A DNA stretch of 64,000 nt from Tamarix chinensis. Its lineage: Eukaryota > Streptophyta > Magnoliopsida > Caryophyllales > Tamaricaceae. Below the pieces are notes generated by a model that was given only the letters and a program-made list of their open reading frames with translations, did no database searches and was not told where the DNA came from. The DNA is taken from NCBI GenBank assembly GCA_030549775.1, contig CM060180.1, positions 27,609,590 to 27,673,589 of the forward strand. Reading direction: 5' to 3'. Every line of letters starts with the position of its first letter. Position 1 is the first letter of the stretch. Of the stretch, positions 35,811-47,902 are shown in pieces. The translations under genes were made by a program, and so were the position numbers.

Positions 35811-36967
35811 TTTGAATTAGCATTAAAAATTAGAATAAAAGCATAATAATTATCAATAAATTAAAATTAAGTATTTAAAAGGTTTAGGGTTTCACCTTGA
35901 GTTGGAGGGTATTGGTGGCACCGGCATTGGTTCCCGGAGGTGGCCGAAAAAGTGGTCTAAGAGGGTCAAAAATTAGGAAAATGGGTAATGGAGAGGAAGA
36001 AAAATTAAACTAATTATATTGGGCTATAGAGGATAATTATTAGGATTTAATGGTGGGATTGGAAGGTGTCATAAGTGGCGCATGTGGTGGTGGAAGGTGG
36101 TTCAACGTCTCGGGGTGAAATTTTCTGGCAAGATGAGCAGCAAACTTTGCGTGGTTATGGCAGCTCATTCAAGAAGAATCGAAGGATTTGAAGGACTTTG
36201 TTATCTAGATGGAATTTCAGGGAAGAGATTGGTAGCAAGAGGAGGTGTTGAAGTTGTCCGGGGAAGGAGATAATGGCGTCTGATGGGGCGACGGTGGCAA
36301 GGTTGGGATTCTGGGTTGGGGGGATCAAGAGCTCGATACAGGTTACTATGGGGGATATTTATAGGGTTAGAAGGGAGGATAGGGTTCTGTGGGTCGGATA
36401 GGGAGTGAGTAAAGTAGGGTTAGGGTCAACGGGGGCGAGGTTGCCCGGTGGAAGTCAAAACGGGGTAATGGATATGCCCAGTTCGGCAAGGAGAAAAAAG
36501 AAAAAGAAAAAGGAAAAAGGGAAAAAGGAAAAGAGAAGAATAATTAATTTAGGGCCAATTAAATTAATTAAAATATTTAGGATATTTAAAAATAATAATC
36601 TAAAATAATCTTTAAATCCCTTTTTAGGCTAAATTAGGATTTTTAAAAGATTTTCCACAAATTCCTTTTTAACTAGCAAAACACCCTAATTTTCTATAAT
36701 TAAATTATTTATAAAATTAATATTAATTTGAAAATAGTTTCTCCTTCTTATTTTAAATGAAATAATTTATTTTATTAATTTTCAAAATAAAATACTTAAT
36801 TAGCTAAAATACCCAAATCCTTTTCTAATAAAAATACTTATGAATTTCTTCTTAATTTCCCTAATTAAATATCCTTTTATTTTAATAAAAATAATTTATT
36901 TGAATAATTCCTAATAAAACCTCATTTAAATATAATTTTTAAATCTAGGAATTTTAGGGGCATTTCA
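35202..36967 (-). repeat. Y-type LTR start module of the outer element (Q')
   Basis: Begins (minus) TGAAATGCCCC at 36967 and is colinear with 34128-31812, including AT-trinucleotide tracts (35220-35820, with (AAT)n at 35771-35812) and a shortened GC-rich leader. It continues into P1 across the nested element. Confidence 0.75.
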
Positions 36968-38327
36968 CATAACCAAATACACTACAATTAACCACTCTAA
37001 ATCAATCATACAACATACATATACATAATCAAACAATCAATTTAGCTTTTCATAAGCTAATTTACATTCAATTAATCAAATCGAAACTTAGGGTTTTCAG
37101 AATTGTATACCAAATAAAACCAACAAATCGAGACAAGAGAAGGCCAAAGAAGCTTCACCGGAGGGTAAGGACAACTCGTTGGTGGTTGGGAGACATTGGC
37201 AGTGACCGTCCAGTGGTGTTGTCACTCCCGTTTGTCGTTTCTGCTTCCATCTACTGCTACATTGTTGCTGCACTTTTGCGGCATTTGCAAGGGTTGTTGT
37301 GCGGCGGATATGGCTGTTGTTTGTCGTTGCTGATGGTCAACAAAGGAGGAGGAGATGAGGTCTGGATTTTGGGTGTGAACAGGGAGCAGGTCGGGAAAGG
37401 GAAAGAGAAGAGAAAAGAAATGAAGAGGAGGTAGGGGCAGGATTCAAGATTTCCTTCTTTTTTCTTTTTTTTTTCTTTTTTTTTTACAAATACACACATA
37501 TAAATGAATACAAACATCCAAAAATATTTTTAGAAAATTTTATCTAAAATGTATTTAACAAGAAATTATTTCGTAAGGTTCCGAAGGCTTAAAATCGATA
37601 TAAGAGCTATATTAAGAATTTTGGAAGTATTTTTGGAAGAATTTACCAATGAACATAAAAATTTATTTTATTTATCAAAATACATTATAAGACCTCAAAA
37701 TAATATTCAAAAGCATATAATTAAATATTTAAATTAAATTCTAATAAGTCTAGACTAATTTAAATAATTTCCGAAATAGATCTTCCGCAAATAGAAGAGT
37801 AAAATGAAAGAAAATTAATTTCAAAAAGAAATTTATAAATAAGTTCCGAAAATCTTTTTAATTTAAAACTTTTCAAAGATCTTAAAAAATTCAAAAACGA
37901 ATAAATTTAAAGTCGGAAATATTTTCTACGAATAAAATTAATAAAATAAATTTGACTATTTTGAATGAAAATTTTATAATTTAAATAACATATATATTGC
38001 TAACGAAATATAACTCCAAAATAAAGTCGTAATCACACGAAGAAGTTATAATAAAAAAAGAATATAAAATATTAAAAATTAAAATATGAGAAAGAACGGA
38101 TTAACCGAAAATAAAAATCATATGAATATAATAAAATCATGGTTGTGAACGAATTTATCTATAATCATCCATAACGACAACGATTAATTAAATTCAAATA
38201 TGAAATAAAAATTGTCAATAAATCTATAAAACGAATCGAAATTAAAATAATAAAATGTTTATATTAAATTACACCAATAAAATAATTAAGCTTGATAAAA
38301 TTGAATTTTAAAATACGAGGTATTGCA
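36968..38327 (-). repeat. X-type LTR start fragment (1,360 bp)
   Basis: Begins (minus) TGCAATACCTCG at 38327, adjoining LINE DNA. It matches the first ~1.35 kb of the solo LTR, including a GC-rich leader (37440-37140), the aagcttc block near 37150 and the ggttttatttggtata block. It stops at the Y-type LTR start at 36967. This is the outermost layer of the nest on the right. Confidence 0.75.
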
Positions 38328-39101
38328 ACATGGCTATTACATAAAAGAGGCTCTCTTAAATAACCTGTAGTGTCATTCAAATCAATCCTCGATTTTCAAA
38401 CGTATTATGCAGCTTAGGGATTCTCTCCTTCATATATTCCATCAAAACAGTGCTTTCACTGATGAGATACATACGACTCACAGTGTGTATGATATTATTT
38501 GACTGTAAGGAGATGGCAAATCATGGCATAATCAAGTTTGGAAACACCTTGGCCCTCTTAGACACAAATTTATTTGTTGAATGGTATGTAGACAGGCCAT
38601 ACTTATAAGAGAAAGATTAGGTAAATGGGATGTCACAAATGAAACATATTGTGGACTTTGTGCAAGTGAGTTTGAAGATGTCAATCACCTCTTTATGTGT
38701 TGTCCTTTTTCTCAGGAGGTATGGAGAATTATGTGTAATTGGGTTGGCATTACTCCCCCTCTCAATTCTTGGAACCAATTCCAACGCTGGACTATTCATA
38801 GGAGACATTTCAGAAAGGGTGAACAAGATACCATGTGTATGATGATTGCAAGAGTTATATATGAGATTTGGTATGCTGTGAATTTATCTATTTTCCAAGC
38901 TAAAATTCCCTTGATTAAAAATGTGGCTCATGATATCATTCTTCAAATCTTCACTAAAATATCCTCCTTCAAAAAAATGGTCAAATGGATTGCTTGTTGG
39001 ATTCCATAGATAGATTTGTTTAGTTCTTGCTTTATAAATAATTTTCTTTGATGTACTTATCCGTCTTTGGTAATTAATGAAATTTCTTATTACTTACCAA
39101 A
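38328..39101 (+). pseudogene. LINE ORF2 C-terminal part with zf-RVT domain
   Basis: Continuation of the LINE after the nest. An intact 142-codon stretch at 38581-39009 contains YCGLCASEFEDVNHLFMCCPF, the Cys/His cluster of the zf-RVT zinc-binding domain found after the RT of plant LINEs, followed by WRIMCNWVGI. The upstream portion (38328-38580) has stops. The segment between QVFILP (26215) and this part is missing. The 3' untranslated end reaches a short A run at ~39099. Confidence 0.85.
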
Positions 39102-39117
39102 AAAAGTATTATAGAAA

Positions 39118-39582
39118 TTGTTTTATAATTCCATGTAGCAGATAAGAAATCAAAATTGTGGAATCACGTAATAGATCACCAATCATAAATAGTTTTCATT
39201 AGGTACAAAGATTCAATCTTTATTAATTATTTAAGTACATCAATATTCTCCTTTCCCAAATTGGAAAAGACCAGGGGTGACACCTTGAAAAGCTAAGAAA
39301 CACTCAGCAAAGTGTATAAGTCCTACCCGGATCCCTTGACCCCCTAGATCTCATTGAGGGATTATAGGAATTTGTGGAATAGGGATTATGGAATGATAAA
39401 CTAAATATCCCAAAAAAAAATAAAAAAAAAACTTGAAAATTGAAACTTATAGGGAGTGCCACACTTAGCCCCCTTATACAAAACATCAATTCATCCAAAT
39501 CCTACCTCCTTTCAAAATTACCTAAGCTCAATGTCACAAGATAACACTTTTCCTGTAAACTTTTCCTATACGACAATTAGTG
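39118..39582. other. Spacer A, unassigned sequence shared with spacer B
   Basis: Matches 53340-53816 of the second spacer, starting just after the LINE target site. I see no gene or repeat here. Confidence 0.6.
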
Positions 39583-42500
39583 TAACACCCCCAAACATGA
39601 ACTTAGCCTAATAGAGAAGTGTTTCATATCGCCAACTAAACTAGAGGACTCATGTCGCTAGAAAGGGTAAACAAAAAAAACTAAGATAATAACAGTTCTA
39701 AGTTTATTATTGCCTAGAAAAGATGAACCAACAAGAACATAAATAAGGTTCTCTTTAATACAAATCTAATTTAGCAAGTGTTACATCATTATTATAAATT
39801 CTTTGTAAATACATTAGGCTAGCTAGATGCTAAAATACTTAATTCTAAACCTTCGAACCATGACTCATACAACTCGCTTGAAAAGTTGGATGGGGAGAGT
39901 AAACTATAACTTAGTAAGTATCAAGCCTACCAGCCAAAATAAGGACGAAGTCAATTTTAGAAAATAATATAAATCAATATATAGAATAACCACAAAAACA
40001 TGAAGTTCAAATATTCATGGAATAATCATAAATATGATGAGTAGACAATGCAAAATATAGATAAGTTAATTACTCACAAACTAATAAAGGTAATTAGGGC
40101 CAACAATTAATTCAATAATCAATTAATGAAAAAAAAATCAGTAAATAAAGTAATAATGGCTCCTAAGCGTCCGCAACTAATAAACAATAATGACAAGTTA
40201 TCAATAGTTTCCCTATCTTTTGATGAGAGCCAATTGGAAATCCTATGTAGCCCACTATTAATAGTATCATTTAGCAATCACATACTACTAAAACGGTCAA
40301 TAAGGACTTACCCCTCCCTTTAGGGCACAATAACAAAACAAAAAAGGATTATGCTAATAAGAATATAATATAAACAATTATATGAAAATGATGATTAAAA
40401 TAATCAAACACAATCTATAAAATATTTAATCCCAATTTAGTTAAAAATAAAGATCAATCAATTGTATTTTAGCCATAAATCACTTTGTCAGATATTACAA
40501 AATAATAGGTTTATAAAACATAATGGTTAACTGCTAAGTTACTTATAGAATAGTATTTTATGAACCAATAAAAATAGTAAGAAAATTATTATGGACAATA
40601 TATATATAATGTATGTATGTGTGTGATAGTGTCAATAAGCTAGTTATTTATCCAAAACAGTGATCCAAATCGATATTAATTTATAACGGCACAATCACTA
40701 GTTATAAAATCCTACAATATCAATAAAATATTATCATAATAGAAAGAGTACAAATAAGAAATTATATGTATTTAATCTACTAGCCTTAACTTCAAAATAT
40801 ACATTACCATTTTAAATTAACACTTAATATACATTTAATTTGGTTATTATCTAACCTAAAAATGAATATTCAATCTAAGCTAAAGATATAATCTTAAACA
40901 TATGCTTAAGGTTTGTTAAGCTTAATAAAATATAAAACCTTTACTCGATTTTAGTACCCCAAAACCATTATTCATATATAAAGTTTACAAACGTCTTACT
41001 AGTTATACCCCATATCTATATGTATTTATCTACATGTACAGAAAGATTGAATCTAAGGCTCATATATACTTACTATAAATTTTAATAGAGTTGAGTAGTA
41101 AAAAAAATTTAATTATCATGCACATGCACAACTATCATATACGAACAAGAAAGGAACCTTACGTCTAATAGAAACTAGTGGTAATATGCATGGATGAGAG
41201 ACTAAAATAGGTCTAAAGTGATGATTAGACCATTATATCATAACTAGAGCTTAGGTTTAGAATAGGATAGCAAATGCACACGCTATTTTATATTATAAAT
41301 ACACTCCTCATTGAGCCATAGTCTATAGGTAGTAGAGTGTAGGCCATCCCTGTGTACTACTAAATATATATGCATATGTTTATAGTTGGAGATAGAGTTG
41401 GAGATAAAGAAGTACATGTTAAGCATCCCCACACAAATACAATAATGATTACAGGTAAAAGAGATCACCAGGGTGTTGGAAACTTCTAACTGAACAGATA
41501 GTCTCTACAGGGATTTGTTTATAATGTACATAGCTACATGGGACATTGGTAATCTGTATCTACATGTGCAAGGTTGCAGTAATACAGTGAGAGGATACAA
41601 GAGAGGCACTACCACACCACCCATCTATAGGAAATAAGTGATAATAGTTAAAAGGGAGAATATGTTGAGGTTTCAAATGTGAAAAGATAATTACCTTAGG
41701 AAAATTTTAAAAGAGTTAATTTAGTAAAAGAAAGCAATATGTTACCCTGTTAGCTAGATGAATGGTTAAAGTAAACTTTTCAATTACTTTTTTTCCTTTT
41801 CTTCTTTTTAAAATGAATGAATCTAACCTAGGGAAATATGACAAGATAATTAGCTCAAAAATTCATTGCCATCCATTTCCCTACTTAATGCATGAGTATT
41901 GATGGTTATATTGTTATTATTAATATGTATTATTATTTATTTATTATTAGTTTTTTGGTTCCTTATACTTAGCTTGAAAAATTCTCTTAGTGCTTACGAA
42001 TTCAGCATTTTCAAATATTTAGGCAAAACCAGACCTAAAGAATAAGGATAGGAACACAAATAAAACTTAAAAGAATACGTGGGAATTTTGTGTGTTAGAA
42101 GATAGTATTTATTTATATAAGTGGAGAATATTTTACAACTATTGGATGATAGGAGCAATGGGGATGCTCTCCTATTTATAGTAGAGGACCTTAAGTCTTT
42201 CTACAAATACGGAAGATTTTAGAACTACTACAAATTCAATACTTACATGAGAATTCTAGAGACTTCTTTTCTACATCTTTCTATTACTCTTTTACATGTA
42301 CTAGATCTAGAGAAATTGGTATCATCTAAAATGTCTCTAGAACATTACACATCCTTACACAATTTCAGTAGAGTCTATACAACTTTAGAGTATCCTATAA
42401 CCTTTCAGGAAAAAATATAGTGGATCATAACATCATGCTCTTCTATAAAGAGATTCTCCTATGGAAGCAATCCACTCCAATATCTAGGGAAAACCCCTTG

Positions 42501-44520
42501 CAAAACAGAGAATCAAGCATTTCTCTATAGGGATTGAAGAAAATGGCAATATAGTAAACTTGCACAATAAGTACTCCAAATTTTTAAGCTCCAAGTTGAC
42601 CTTGATCATAGTACAGTTCGTAGAGAGCTAACACTAAATACAGTGCACCTATTTTTTCTACCATTCCTATGAGGACACAATGAAGGGATGTGTCACTTAT
42701 GCTTTATGTTATACTATTTCTGATGAGAAAATCAACAATTTGAACACATCTTGGGTTTCATATTGGAAAATGACACATTCATAGTTTATATTAGCAGAAC
42801 CACATGCCAATCAATGTTAACCTTTTCACACCAAATCCATAGGATGTATGGTTGAAATGGAACAGACTCTACTTTCCTCACCCGCCCAAATTTAATTAGT
42901 GTTAATCTAATTATTATTTAATATATAATAATTATTATTTTTTATATTAATATAAATAATAATTATTATTACTATAGATAATATACTAGACAAAGCATTA
43001 TTAAAGGTGTTAATCCTTATATTCTTTGTAAAGATGGCATAATAGGCCAAACTAATGTCAAGTACGTTGGTAATATCCACTATTTGTTTATTATGCTTCT
43101 GCTATAACTAAATTTTTCACTAGTAAATTTTAGGATGTTATCTCATCTAGTGAAATAGAATAGCACAACCCTGGGACATAACACTCCTTATCTCTATTCA
43201 CATCCGGTGGAATATACAACTGGTCCTGACTTAGAAATCTTTTACTTTAATATCACATGTGACTTAGTATGTTGTTAGTTATCTCGTCAATGTCATGAAA
43301 ACTTTAGCATAGTACACAAGGTACATGATAAATAATATCACATAAGCTCATAATTCACAGAACAATCATACTCTCATATTATGATCCTATAAGATAATTA
43401 AATAATGCCAACATAATTTCACATCAAGGAAGTATATTAACAAACATTACATATATTAAGAACATAGCAACATACCCCTTAACTAATGGCATGTATATTT
43501 ACCTAATAAACCACTAGTCTCTAAGCAAGCAAAAGGCCCTAAGCCTCTTCCTGTAAGGCCTATGGGGAAACACCTAAAGCTAATAGAAAACACATGATTA
43601 GGAGAGTAGGAAGGCAAGCAAAAAAATGCAAGAGGGAAATGGATAGGAGATAAAACCGAGGGGGTTAGTTGAGAAGAACAAGAATGAATTCTCATGCTTG
43701 GTAAGGGAACAATGACATGCTAAAACCAAGGGAGAGTGAGCAAGTTCAGTAGAGAGTCAGGGGAAAATAATTGACCGAGGATTAATAAAAATAAAAATAA
43801 AAACCTCGCTTGATAATGCTAACTCGCTTGGCGAGTTCAACTCATTCACCTAGTTCAACTTTCTCATCAAGCCTAACTAAGACCAAAGGGGGGGAGGGGA
43901 AATTAGGCAAGAGAGAGGGAAAGTAACACAACTCATTAAAAGGCATTGGGCTCAGCTACTAAGTTAAAAATGGTGATGGTGGCTGCAACAAATAAATAAC
44001 AAACAAAGGGTGGAGATTTCTACGTGGTGTTTGGTTGAGTGAGTTTGCAGCAAATGACAACGATGACTATGACTGCAACGTGCTAGGTGGTGGTGGAGAG
44101 GCTGATAAACTACAGATTAGAAAGAAATAGTTTTTGTGGCTATAATAAATGACTAGCTATGAGAGGAGTTATATACCATGTTGCACAAGGAAGGATGGTG
44201 TGAGTATTTGAGAAGTGAGGTTAGGGTAGAACACAGGGAATAGGGTGGGATTTTTATGTGAAAAATACACGAATGAAGAAAGGTAATGATGATGGAGTGA
44301 AATTTTGGTTATAGTTAGGGAATTTGGTTTGATTAACGAAACTGGACAAACTTAGTCGAGGAAGGGAAAGTGGAGTGGAGAAGGAGAACCAGGGAAAAAG
44401 AAAAGGAAATAAAAGTAGAAAAAGAAAAAGGAAAAGGAAAGGAAAGGATTTTAAGGTTAGAAAAATATTAATGAATTAGGGAAAAGGTTAAGATATTAAT
44501 CACCCCGAATTATGGTAGGT
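39583..44520 (-). repeat. Decayed long-LTR-like block, spacer A
   Basis: Starts tgtaacacccccaaac, the reversed end motif of the long LTRs in this window. It carries comparable landmarks: a cccactattaatagt block near 40248, a taagccattcct-type gcc-rich patch near 43550, and a purine-rich gaaaaaggaaaaggaaagg run at 44396-44450. The other boundary is not clear; it abuts a LINE relic near 44520. It is present in both spacers, so it predates the duplication. No coding frame. Family membership is inferred from layout. Confidence 0.45.
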
Positions 44521-44529
44521 TAAAATTTT

Positions 44530-45720
44530 CCCTCTCCCACTCCTTTTTTGTCAATACTTCTGAATACCTTAATCAAATGCTTCATCAAATATGGAACATG
44601 GAGGGTTTTAGAGGGCGTCATAAAAGGAAGAAGTATCATATTATTAACTTATCCTTCACTAATGATTTATTGTTATTTTGTGGATGTGACTTGAAACCAA
44701 TCTCCCTTCTTAAGGCCTTATTTCATAGCTTTAGTGCCACCTCTACTTTACACATTATCCCTGTCAGAAGTACCATTTATTTTGGATAGATCCCTAAGCA
44801 TGTTTAATTGTACATTCTAAAGCTCTTGGGTTTCCCTAAGGGTAGAACGCCCTTTTGATACCTTAATAATCCCCATATCTTCTACTAGACTATGCTTTAT
44901 CAGATGATGGGTTTAATCAAAAAAATCACTAACGTCCACAATATTACTATCATATATTAGGCATATTCAATTGCTAAGGTTAATTATTTATGAGATTCAA
45001 ATATATTAGACCTAGTTTTTTTTTATCCTTCCTAAGAAGTTGCTTCTCAAGTTAGTCAATTTTTGCCAAGCCTTTTAATGGTCCGATGAGTCTAACACAA
45101 GTAAAAGAGCCTCGGTCACTTAGTCTACGATTTGCCAACTAAAAAGGAAGGGAAGAATTTGGTTAATTGATGTTAAAGACTAGAATGTGGCTGTAGTATC
45201 CAAGCACCTATGACACATTGCTGAGGATAAAAATGTCCTATGGATCCAGTGGATTCATAGCTATTATCTTAAAGGGGTACACTTTGGGATGATAGGTTAT
45301 CACCACTTCTTGGACAATGATTAATCTATTTCGCTTAAGCATAAGATTGGTTTTCACCTCTATGTGCCCTCCGAATTCATACTAGATGTGCACTATTTAT
45401 AATAAGCTCAAATGTAAAGTGGCCCAAGTCTATTGTTGGTGGTCAGTTTGGTTGCATAGTGCTAGTCCTAAGAATAAGTTGGTGCTCTAGTTAGCAACTC
45501 ACAGTAGATTACCTACCAAAGATACTCTCAATAAGTTTTACACTTAGAGAATGTGTCATGTTGTTTCTATGCTCACAATGAATCCATTCTATACTAGATT
45601 CTTGAGTGTGAGGTGATGAAACACTTGTGAAGAATACTCATGCTGAAGTTAGCCAAGAATGTTGGAGGCTATGGCTCATACTACTAGAGTAGAATGCCCA
45701 TGATTTCTAACATTCAGAGT
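44530..45720 (+). pseudogene. LINE RT relic, spacer A
   Basis: Conceptual frames give SFFVNTSEYLNQMLHQIW then HIINLSFTNDLLLFC, the RT active-site region of a plant LINE with FADD changed to FTND. Downstream pieces resemble VLWIQWIHSYYLKG (~45240) and a zf-RVT-like RLPTKDTLNKFY (~45510). Heavily mutated and 5'-truncated. The equivalent copy is at 59745-60920, so the insertion is older than the duplication. Confidence 0.75.
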
Positions 45721-45930
45721 TGAATTGGAAAGCTTTAGTTAGAAAGACAACCTATATTGTATCCGCTTGATACTTACCTTCTTTTGAGAAGGTGGATTGT
45801 GACCGTATCTTATATAGTTTGGATAAGGTTTACAATATGAGTTGAAACATTTTCCCCCATTAATGAAATATCTATTTTCACTTAAAAAATAGTAAAATAA
45901 TAATAATGACACGTTATATTTTTCAAATTG

Positions 45931-47078
45931 AATTAGATCGGTCCACATCATATCAACAAAAACTAGACTAATAGAACATATCCTTAATCCCACTATAAGT
46001 AATTAGTAATATAAACATAATATTTTGTAAAAATGTAAAAGGAATGGTGGCATTATAAATACCTTGAAAAAAAATTAAGTTAATTTCCGTACAAAACAAT
46101 CATGACCTATCTTAGGGGAGTGCTTAGTGTTGCAACTATTTTAAATTTGTGTTACTAATTACAACTGATTAGGCATGAAGAACAAAATCCACATTTACTA
46201 AGTTAGAAACTTCCATATGGGTATTTATCTGAATCAACCAGCACTAGAGAAACTTCAATAATTCAATGTTTGCTTCGAATTCATCAACACTAGAGAAACA
46301 TGAACTCCGTAAGTACATGCAAATGTTAAATACATTTTATATGTTTGAAATATATAGGGATGTAAATGGGGCGGGTATTACTCGAAACCCGACGGATACT
46401 TAAACGGATATGGATATGGATATGGAGGATAGAAAAAAAATATCCGTCGGGTTCGGGTACGGATACGGATATGGGATATCCATACCCGTACCCATAACCA
46501 TACCCGTATCCATATCCGTACCCGTTTACCCGATATATAATTACCCTTTTACCCTTAATTTTAAAATAAATATAGTATAAATTAAGGTTAAAATTGTCTT
46601 TTGGCTTAACTATAAATGGGTTTATCCGTCGGGTAATGGATTTATCCGTTGGACAATATTCATTAACGGGTAAACGGATAATCCGCAGGGTAATGGATAT
46701 CCAACGGATACAGATACGGATATGTCAACGGATATCCGTTCGGGTACGGGTACGGATTCAGGTACGGATTTTCTTATCGGGTACGGATACGGGTATGGTA
46801 ATACCCGACCCGAACCCACCCCGTTTACATCCCTAGAAATATAGTAAATTTGCGGCCACTGAAAATAAAAAACCTGTTGCGGTTGCACCCCTAAGCACTC
46901 CCCTGGCTTATTCCATTTGGAAATTAACAGAAGTTTTTTCTTTCGAGGCTTAATAATGCCATCTTTCCTTTTACATTTTTACAAAATATTAAGTTTATAT
47001 TACTTATTACTTATAGTGGCATTAAGAATATGATCTAGTAGTCTAGTTTTTGTTTATATGATTTGGACCGATCTAATT
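45931..47078. repeat. Long inverted repeat (~200-bp arms), spacer A
   Basis: Left arm 45931-46136 (aattagatcggtccacatca to tgttgcaac) is the approximate reverse complement of right arm 46882-47078 (gttgcacccctaagcactcc to gaccgatctaatt). The arms share the tattttgtaaaaatgtaaaa and gtaatataaac blocks and gggagtgcttag. The ~250-bp loop is enlarged by the hAT MITE at 46355-46835. This is probably a foldback-type or MITE-like element with long TIRs. The same structure is at 61460-62117. Confidence 0.82.
46355..46835. mobile_element. hAT-type MITE (481 bp) with 8-bp target duplication
   Basis: Terminal inverted repeats tagggatgtaaatggggcgg / its complement at the right end (two mismatches). The 8-bp duplication is gaaatata at 46347-46354 and 46836-46843. 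The empty site gtttgaaatatagtaaa is visible in spacer B near 61871. The interior is a degenerate array of cggata/cgggta hexamers. The open frames across it are compositional. The TIR start TAGGGATG and 8-bp duplication indicate hAT. Confidence 0.92.
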
Positions 47079-47902
47079 TATTTTTTTTAAATTAAAATAG
47101 TTGACAAGCTGACTTACCTACTTACGAAACTAGGGTTGTTTATGTTATCAGATTTATGCATATCTGATCCATTATCCGAAGCGATCTGATTTAAAAAAGT
47201 AAATAATCAATTCGATTTTTTTTCAAATAAAATATCCAATCCGTTTAACTAAAAGTCAAACAAACTAGATATTCGATTCAAAAAATAAAAATAATATCTC
47301 ATCCGACAAAAAATATTCATACATTTTTTAAAATTTTTATTTTATATATAAATAATTTTAGATGTGTGTGTGTGTATAAGTTTTACTTACTTGATTTAAT
47401 ATTTGGGCCAAACTTCAATTTAATTGAAATTATATTTTTAATATAATTACTTTTTAGATCTAATAGAATTCGATTAAGTCTTATGATATACCAACTTTAA
47501 TTTTAGTTTTAACATCAAATATTTATTAAACAAGTCGGATATTTATTGAATGTATCAGATATTTGTTTAGTAAATCGAATAATATCATATATATTTGTAT
47601 TTAATAATTTTTATATTTCAAATTTTATTTAAATAATAGTGATTATATTTTAATATAGAATATTTTAAATATCCAAAATTTTAAATTAAATATTAAATAT
47701 TATATTTAAATATTTAAAATTATAAATATCTGATAATTAAATATATAAAATATCAAATATTTAAAGCGCGGACAACCGTACTCAATACTACTACCAACAC
47801 TAGAAAACGAAACTAATTGTGTACGACGACAATTTATTCAAATGGTAGGAGCATAAAAATCCTAAAAGGCGTTTATGAGAGCCTAATGTAAGAAGAGATG
47901 CA
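47079..47902 (-). other. 3' flank of LecRLK copy 2
   Basis: AT-rich DNA colinear with 62118-62945 downstream of copy 3, with a (TG)n microsatellite at 47363-47375. Expected to hold the 3' UTR near 47903 downwards. No polyadenylation signal stands out from the AT-rich background. Confidence 0.55.

Larger units (their letters stand above)
26216..38327 (-). mobile_element. Nest of related long-LTR, gag/pol-less retroelements inserted in the LINE
   Basis: Twelve kilobases of minus-strand LTR-type sequence interrupting LINE ORF2. In element direction it reads: an X-type LTR start (38327 to 36968), a Y-type LTR start (36967 to 35202), a nested element (35201 to 29356) flanked by aatat, the LTR end module (29355 to 26827), PBS and polypurine tract with only 457 bp between (26826 to 26370), and a truncated X-type LTR start (26369 to 26216). 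X starts TGYAATACC and Y starts TGAAATGCCC; both families end GTGTTACA. There is no gag or pol frame anywhere. Superfamily is taken as Ty3-gypsy by end motifs and methionine-tRNA PBS only. Confidence 0.78.
22327..39101 (+). mobile_element. LINE (plant L1-clade non-LTR retrotransposon), split by LTR-element nest
   Basis: Flanked by a 16-bp target duplication aaaagtattatagaaa (22311-22326 and 39102-39117). The homologous position in the other spacer (near 53340) has a single copy, an empty site. LINE sequence occupies 22327-26215 and 38328-39101, about 4.7 kb, with the middle replaced by the nest at 26216-38327. Order is ORF1 (DUF4283-like plus CCHC), endonuclease, RT and zf-RVT, typical of plant L1-type elements. 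The 3' end is ttattacttacc followed by a short A run that merges with the duplication. Many stops show it is inactive. Confidence 0.92.
19121..47902 (-). repeat. Tandem duplication unit, spacer A (inflated by insertions)
   Basis: From the LecRLK copy 1 start to the LecRLK copy 2 stop. After removing the LINE and its nest, the remaining ~12 kb matches spacer B in order: 5' flank, decayed LTR-like block, LINE relic, inverted repeat, 3' flank. Confidence 0.88.

Noticed and set aside
35771..35812. (AAT)n run as a functional site
   Set aside because: Simple microsatellite within an AT-rich LTR tract.
46594..46888. 80- and 88-codon frames on opposite strands
   Set aside because: Generated by the cggata/cgggta hexamer array inside the hAT MITE.
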